A stretch of 9,228 nt of DNA, taken from NCBI GenBank assembly GCA_964551835.1, contig CAZKEM010000065.1:1-9228 (forward strand), written 5' to 3'. Under the pieces are notes generated by a model. The model had not been told where the DNA came from, did no database searches, and saw nothing but the letters and a program-made list of their open reading frames with translations. This document shows positions 5,771-9,228 of this stretch, piece after piece. The DNA comes from JAHDCC01 sp964551835 (GTDB taxonomy: Bacteria > Actinomycetota > Acidimicrobiia > Acidimicrobiales > SZUA-35). Made by a program: the position numbers and the translations under genes. Position 1 is the stretch's first letter. Each line of letters starts with the position of its first letter.

Positions 5771-8446
5771 GTGGCACAATTGGGCCTGGTGGCTACTGAC
5801 AACGATAAAGACACTTCACAATCGAAGGCGAGTGAGTCAACAGGTATGGACTCAAGACCAGCTTCAGCTTCGGAGGAAGAACCTCCCCGGTTAGGCAACA
5901 CTTCCAGCGATACCACGGAAGTCTTCACGTTCGAGCAACCCTTAGGCGATCAAGACTCAGAAGCCAAAGCTGGGGACTCGCCGGAAGAGAGTGACGACTT
6001 TGCCGACAAGGGCAACATTACCGAGATTTTGAATGCCACCAGCAATGATGAACCTCCGGAAACGGTGCCAGCCTCAGAGGCGACCGCTTCGGCTAGCCCA
6101 ACTGATGGGAAGTCTGACGATGTCGAAGCAACTATCGTCATTACGCCCGAGGATACCCCTCTTCCTGGCGCCCCCATGAACCCCCCAAAGGCGGCGCACG
6201 ACCAGACCATCAGGGTAACCGATCCGGCCGGCCTGAGCGCTCAGCTGGCCGACGAGGTTACCAAAGGGCCTACGACCAGTCCACCCAACGACACCGTTAC
6301 ACCGGCCAAACCGGGCCAAGGGTCGGACGTCGGAATGGCGACTGAAGAATCGGCCGAGGCTGTTGCGGAAGCTAAGACCGAACTTACAAAGAAGCCTGTA
6401 GGTGACTCCACGACTCCGACAGTGGCCGATCCGCCCGTGGAGAAAACACCCGTACCAGTTGTCCCAGCCACCCCGCCTCCCGAACAGGTCGACGAAACCG
6501 AAGAATTGCCCAAACCGGCGGCGAAACAGGTCGACGAAACCGATGAACTGCCCAAGCCTGCGGCGAAACAGGTCGACAAAACCGATGAACTCCCAACGCC
6601 CGCGGCGAAACCATCTTCGGTTCCGACATCGAAGCCGCCGACGCTTGGACTACCTGAGCCAGGCGCCAGCGCCAACAATCCCAAAGAGCGGAGCAAGGGC
6701 AAGCGCATCGGGGTTCTTCTTGCTCCAATTCTGCTCATCGCAGCTTTCTACGGAGCCTGGGCGCTCGACGTGAACATTCGCGGCGACCGTGTAGCCCGCA
6801 ACACAGAGATAAACGGCGTCGATATCAGCGGCTTGTCTGGCGACGAACTTTCTGAAACCATCACGAAAGCAACTGACGATGTTCTCGATGTCGATCTGAC
6901 TGTAACCGCTAATGGCGATTCGATAGTGACCACCCCTCGCGCTCTTGGCGCCGAGCCCGATATTGAAGCGACCGCAACCGAGGCTTTGAAGGCCCGACAA
7001 TCTGGGTTTATTTTGGTCCGACCATTTAGTTGGGCGTCTAGTTTTTTGAGGACTGACCAGGTTGAGGCGACGTATTCAGTCGACCAAGAGGCGGCTAACG
7101 AAGCAAGCCAGACTATTTTCGAACCCATCATCGAACCGGTAATAGAGACCAGTGTTAAGGTCGACGGTTCGAGCCTGGCCGTCGTGCCTGGCGCTATGGG
7201 TGAACGAATCGAAGCGAGCGAAATCGAAGATGAGTTACCGGGAGCGCTCGAGGATTCCGCCTCAGCGGCCCTTGACCTTACTCCCGTCGAAGGTGCTCCT
7301 CAAATCTCCGAAGCCGACGCAGAGGCTGCCGCAGATGAGGCGTCCGACGTTTTGGACGAACCGCTTCCCGTCCAACTCATTAACCAGACGACAATGGTTG
7401 AACCTTCAGATCTTCTCAAGCTAGTGGTCCTCGATAATGCCGACGGTGACGTCACCTGGGTTATTGACAATGACTTGGCTGTCGATGAGCTCAAGAAAGA
7501 ATTTGCCGATGTCGGAAGCGACGGCGACGAAGCCTCGTTCACGATTGTGAACGAAAAGCCGGTCGTGGTACCTATCGCTAGTGCTGTCGAGTGTTGTGAC
7601 GAGACGACCGGTCAACGCATCAAGGAGGGTGCGAAGGATCGACCGGATAAGGGCGAGTTTGTAATCCTTGAACCTGAGTACGTTGGCGAAGATCCTACAG
7701 CGGACAAACTCAACTCATATGGGATCACCGAAGAGGTCAGTTCCTTTACGACCCCTCACGATGCAGGTGGCCCGAGGGTCACCAATATCCAAAGATTCGC
7801 CGACCTTATGCGGGGGACGGTTATAGAGGTCGGTGACGAGTTGTCGCTGAACGAAGCTGTTGGAGAACGAACACGTGAGAAGGGTTTTGTCGCCGACAGT
7901 GCAATCAATCAAGGGGTCCTTGAACCGCAAGTCGGGGGAGGGATTAGCCAGTTTGCTACGACGTACTTCAACGCAGCGTTTTTCGCTGGAATCGATATCC
8001 AGGAGCACCAATTTCATACGCTTAAGATCGGTAACCGGTACCCTCTCGGCCGCGAATCGACGATCTCGTGGGGCGGCCCCGACGTCCGGGTAAAGAACAC
8101 CTCGGAACATCCGATCCTCATTTGGACCTCATATACCGACACATCGATTACGGTCACCTTCTACTCACAGAAGCACCTGACAATTACCGATGTCAATGGC
8201 GACGAACTCGGGTTTGACGTTTACCGGCAAGGCCGAGACTCAACGTTCCCGCCATCGATCACCTCAGACCAGCAATGTAGTGTTTATACCACTCGTCGGT
8301 TCACTGAATTTCCTGATGGGAATGTCGTTGAAGATTCCTTTAGCGGCTTTTACCGTCCAGGTGCTGGCCTAAACTGCGATGGGACTCTGACGCCTAAGGC
8401 CCAAGAGGAACTCGATGCTGAGAATGCCGAAAACAACGACGAATAG
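5771..8446 (+). CDS. VanW-family membrane-anchored cell-wall protein with long acidic N-terminal tail
   Basis: The product has 891 residues from the GTG at 5771, or 885 from an in-frame GTG at 5789. Residues 1-310 are low-complexity, rich in Glu, Asp, Pro, Ala, Ser and Thr, and carry three 14-residue repeats (239-280). A basic patch (KERSKGKR, ending at 312) precedes one hydrophobic helix (313-332). The tail should therefore be cytoplasmic and the rest outside the membrane. The outer part starts with NGVDISG (348-354), typical of the putative peptidoglycan-binding domain found beside VanW. A second such region lies at about 525-625. The VanW domain spans about 650-800, including GGGISQ (722-727), TTYFNAAFFAG, an EHQFH segment and WGGPDVRVKN. 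A C-terminal extension contains C836 and C869, and C608-C609 lie earlier, so disulfides are possible. VanW proteins are linked to the cell envelope but their chemistry is not established. The gene starts 73 bases after nucS. Confidence 0.9.
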   Translation: MAQLGLVATDNDKDTSQSKASESTGMDSRPASASEEEPPRLGNTSSDTTEVFTFEQPLGDQDSEAKAGDSPEESDDFADKGNITEILNATSNDEPPETVPASEATASASPTDGKSDDVEATIVITPEDTPLPGAPMNPPKAAHDQTIRVTDPAGLSAQLADEVTKGPTTSPPNDTVTPAKPGQGSDVGMATEESAEAVAEAKTELTKKPVGDSTTPTVADPPVEKTPVPVVPATPPPEQVDETEELPKPAAKQVDETDELPKPAAKQVDKTDELPTPAAKPSSVPTSKPPTLGLPEPGASANNPKERSKGKRIGVLLAPILLIAAFYGAWALDVNIRGDRVARNTEINGVDISGLSGDELSETITKATDDVLDVDLTVTANGDSIVTTPRALGAEPDIEATATEALKARQSGFILVRPFSWASSFLRTDQVEATYSVDQEAANEASQTIFEPIIEPVIETSVKVDGSSLAVVPGAMGERIEASEIEDELPGALEDSASAALDLTPVEGAPQISEADAEAAADEASDVLDEPLPVQLINQTTMVEPSDLLKLVVLDNADGDVTWVIDNDLAVDELKKEFADVGSDGDEASFTIVNEKPVVVPIASAVECCDETTGQRIKEGAKDRPDKGEFVILEPEYVGEDPTADKLNSYGITEEVSSFTTPHDAGGPRVTNIQRFADLMRGTVIEVGDELSLNEAVGERTREKGFVADSAINQGVLEPQVGGGISQFATTYFNAAFFAGIDIQEHQFHTLKIGNRYPLGRESTISWGGPDVRVKNTSEHPILIWTSYTDTSITVTFYSQKHLTITDVNGDELGFDVYRQGRDSTFPPSITSDQQCSVYTTRRFTEFPDGNVVEDSFSGFYRPGAGLNCDGTLTPKAQEELDAENAENNDE
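5775..5780 (+). promoter_or_regulatory. Candidate -10 element favouring the GTG at 5789 for the VanW gene
   Basis: GGCACAAT (5773-5780) is followed by eight bases and then an in-frame GTG at 5789. This is the same arrangement as GGCACAAT upstream of the GTG at 3351. If it is a real -10 for a leaderless mRNA, the protein starts six codons later than the longest frame. No Shine-Dalgarno supports either GTG. Confidence 0.3.
6485..6610 (+). repeat. Three tandem 42-bp repeats inside the VanW gene
   Basis: Units lie at 6485-6526, 6527-6568 and 6569-6610, each encoding a version of QVDETDELPKPAAK. Units 1 and 2 differ at four of 42 bases, and units 2 and 3 at five. Most changes are synonymous, but E to K and K to T changes occur in the last unit. 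The length is a multiple of three, so copy number can change without breaking the frame. The repeats fall in the acidic, proline-rich region before the membrane helix. Confidence 0.93.
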
Positions 8447-8477
8447 TCGTTGATGCGCTACGAGCTAACCGGTTCTA

Positions 8478-8483
8478 TACAAT
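8478..8483 (+). promoter_or_regulatory. Candidate -10 element for the PAP2 gene
   Basis: TACAAT, within TATACAAT, matches five of six bases of the TATAAT consensus and ends nine bases before the ATG at 8493. This would give a leaderless or nearly leaderless mRNA. No Shine-Dalgarno is present before the ATG. TTGATG at 8450-8455 is the nearest -35-like sequence, but it lies 22 bases away. Confidence 0.45.
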
Positions 8484-8492
8484 TGCTGATCC

Positions 8493-9014
8493 ATGCGTGA
8501 ATTAATCGACCGATTTGACACACTCACAGACGACGCGTTCAGGGAACTACGCACGAAGCCTTTGGCCGACAGGGTGGCGTATATAGCTAGCGAAGCCGCC
8601 GACTACTCGATGCTGTGGCATGCGATCGGGCTGACGTCTTCGCTGTTAGCCCCACGCTTGTTTCCGAAGTCGATTCGTTTGGCGGTTACGCTTGGCATTG
8701 AGTCAGTGCTTGTGAACGGTGTAATGAAACAGCTGGCGAACCGTGAACGGCCCGAACTCCTAGAAGATCGCGTCCACGAGGTTCGACGGCCAAAGACGAG
8801 CAGTTTTCCTAGCGGTCACGCCAGCTCGGCGGCCGTTATGGCGGTCTTGATGTCTGACGCTGTACCGAAACTTCGACCGGTGTGGATTGTCTTGGCCGGA
8901 GTTGTCGGCGCCAGCAGAATTCATAACAGAATGCACTATGGCACTGACGTGGCTGCCGGTGCGGCAATCGGGTCTATTATCGGTCTCCTATCGAAGCGCC
9001 TCTGGAAGCTGTAG
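8493..9014 (+). CDS. PAP2-family membrane phosphatase
   Basis: This 173-residue protein carries the complete three-part PAP2 phosphatase signature: KQLANRERP (79-87, K-x6-RP), PSGH (106-109) and SRIHNRMHYGTD (141-152, SR-x5-H-x3-D). H109 and H148 are the expected catalytic histidines and D152 the supporting acid. Hydrophobic segments at about 38-56, 61-79, 111-123, 130-143 and 153-170 indicate a polytopic membrane protein with its active site at the outer face. Family members dephosphorylate lipid phosphates such as phosphatidic acid or undecaprenyl diphosphate; the sequence does not decide which. It is short for the family, with a soluble first 35 residues. Position 46 bases after the VanW gene suggests an envelope role, but it seems to have its own -10 element. 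Confidence 0.9.
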   Translation: MRELIDRFDTLTDDAFRELRTKPLADRVAYIASEAADYSMLWHAIGLTSSLLAPRLFPKSIRLAVTLGIESVLVNGVMKQLANRERPELLEDRVHEVRRPKTSSFPSGHASSAAVMAVLMSDAVPKLRPVWIVLAGVVGASRIHNRMHYGTDVAAGAAIGSIIGLLSKRLWKL

Positions 9015-9032
9015 CAATCACGCTCGTGTACT

Positions 9033-9228
9033 TTAGTTTGCTGCTTCCTCTTCTGACGGATTCTCGCCTTCTTCGAGGAGGTCGATGCGTGCTGCGAACT
9101 GGCCAGTCGTTGCACCAAAAGGGGCGCCGTCACCACCCTCAAAAACAACCGTGTACTGACCATCTTCGACAAGATCCCACGGACCGTACGCTTTACACCC
9201 GGAACGGCCAGCATTTGCGGTCGGCTCA
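9033..9228 (-). CDS. C-terminal end of an unidentified protein, 5' end outside the window
   Basis: On the minus strand an open frame runs from the window edge for 64 codons to a TAA at 9035-9033, with no internal stop and no start codon needed inside the window. The visible part contains GCKAYGPWDLVEDGQYT, a Gly-rich turn (EGGDGAPFG) and a typical acidic tail ending in EEEAAN. I do not recognise the family. The alternating hydrophobic pattern in QYTVVFEG and QFAARIDLL suggests the end of a beta-rich domain. The gene converges on the PAP2 gene, with 18 bases between the two stops and no visible terminator. This frame looks more protein-like than the overlapping arginine-rich minus frame at 8936-9214. 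Confidence 0.6.
   Translation of the reverse strand, partial: EPTANAGRSGCKAYGPWDLVEDGQYTVVFEGGDGAPFGATTGQFAARIDLLEEGENPSEEEAAN

Noticed and set aside
6241..6738. Minus-strand 165-codon frame rich in Ser, Gly and Val
   Set aside because: It is the reverse reading of the repetitive VanW tail; its repeats mirror the 42-bp units and it has no family features.
368..9014. A defence, secretion or biosynthetic island made of these genes
   Set aside because: The genes are separate housekeeping functions with individual promoters and no mobile or defence signature; nothing ties them into one new system.
8936..9214. Minus-strand 92-codon frame overlapping the PAP2 3' end
   Set aside because: It is Arg/Lys/Gln-rich, overlaps PAP2 by 79 bases and conflicts with a better minus-strand frame ending at 9033.

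Overview
This window looks like the left end of an assembled contig from an actinobacterium of moderate GC, roughly mid-50s percent by eye. It carries seven complete genes and two partial ones. The lineage call rests on gene content: a full-length NucS mismatch endonuclease, a mycobacterial-type CysQ phosphatase, a lysine-rich basic protein tail, and a VanW protein with a large low-complexity N-terminus. An uncultured Acidimicrobiia-like lineage would fit, but that finer placement is a guess. All complete genes are on the + strand. Coding density is high and no gap between genes exceeds about 140 bases.

Bases 1-33 are not genomic. They match the Illumina Nextera Read 2 transposase adapter at 32 of 33 positions. 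The biological sequence therefore starts at about base 34, inside a repetitive gene for a lysine/alanine-rich DNA-binding-type tail (four 15-residue repeats). That gene has lost its 5' end. It is followed by a strong intrinsic terminator with a UACG tetraloop.

The middle holds ettA (ABC-F translation factor), a small Cys/His protein with a basic tail that probably shares an operon with cysQ (PAP phosphatase), a UbiB/AarF-type kinase-like protein, and nucS. The right part holds an 891-codon VanW-family membrane protein with a long acidic, proline-rich cytoplasmic region carrying three 42-bp repeats. A small PAP2-type lipid phosphatase follows. At the right edge is the 3' end of a convergent minus-strand gene of unknown function.

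The genes are housekeeping functions: translation control, sulfur nucleotide recycling, quinone or lipid-related kinase-like activity, mutation avoidance and cell envelope. They do not form one obvious pathway. Most starts lack a convincing Shine-Dalgarno sequence. Several instead have an ACAAT or TAnnnT hexamer 6-9 bases upstream of the start, as expected for leaderless transcripts. I see no CRISPR array, insertion sequence, phage gene, toxin-antitoxin pair, defence island or RNA gene, and no convincing new system. The points most worth checking are the adapter artefact, the altered KxGQ motif in the UbiB protein, the C-terminal clamp-binding-like motif in NucS, and the unusual cytoplasmic tail of the VanW protein.
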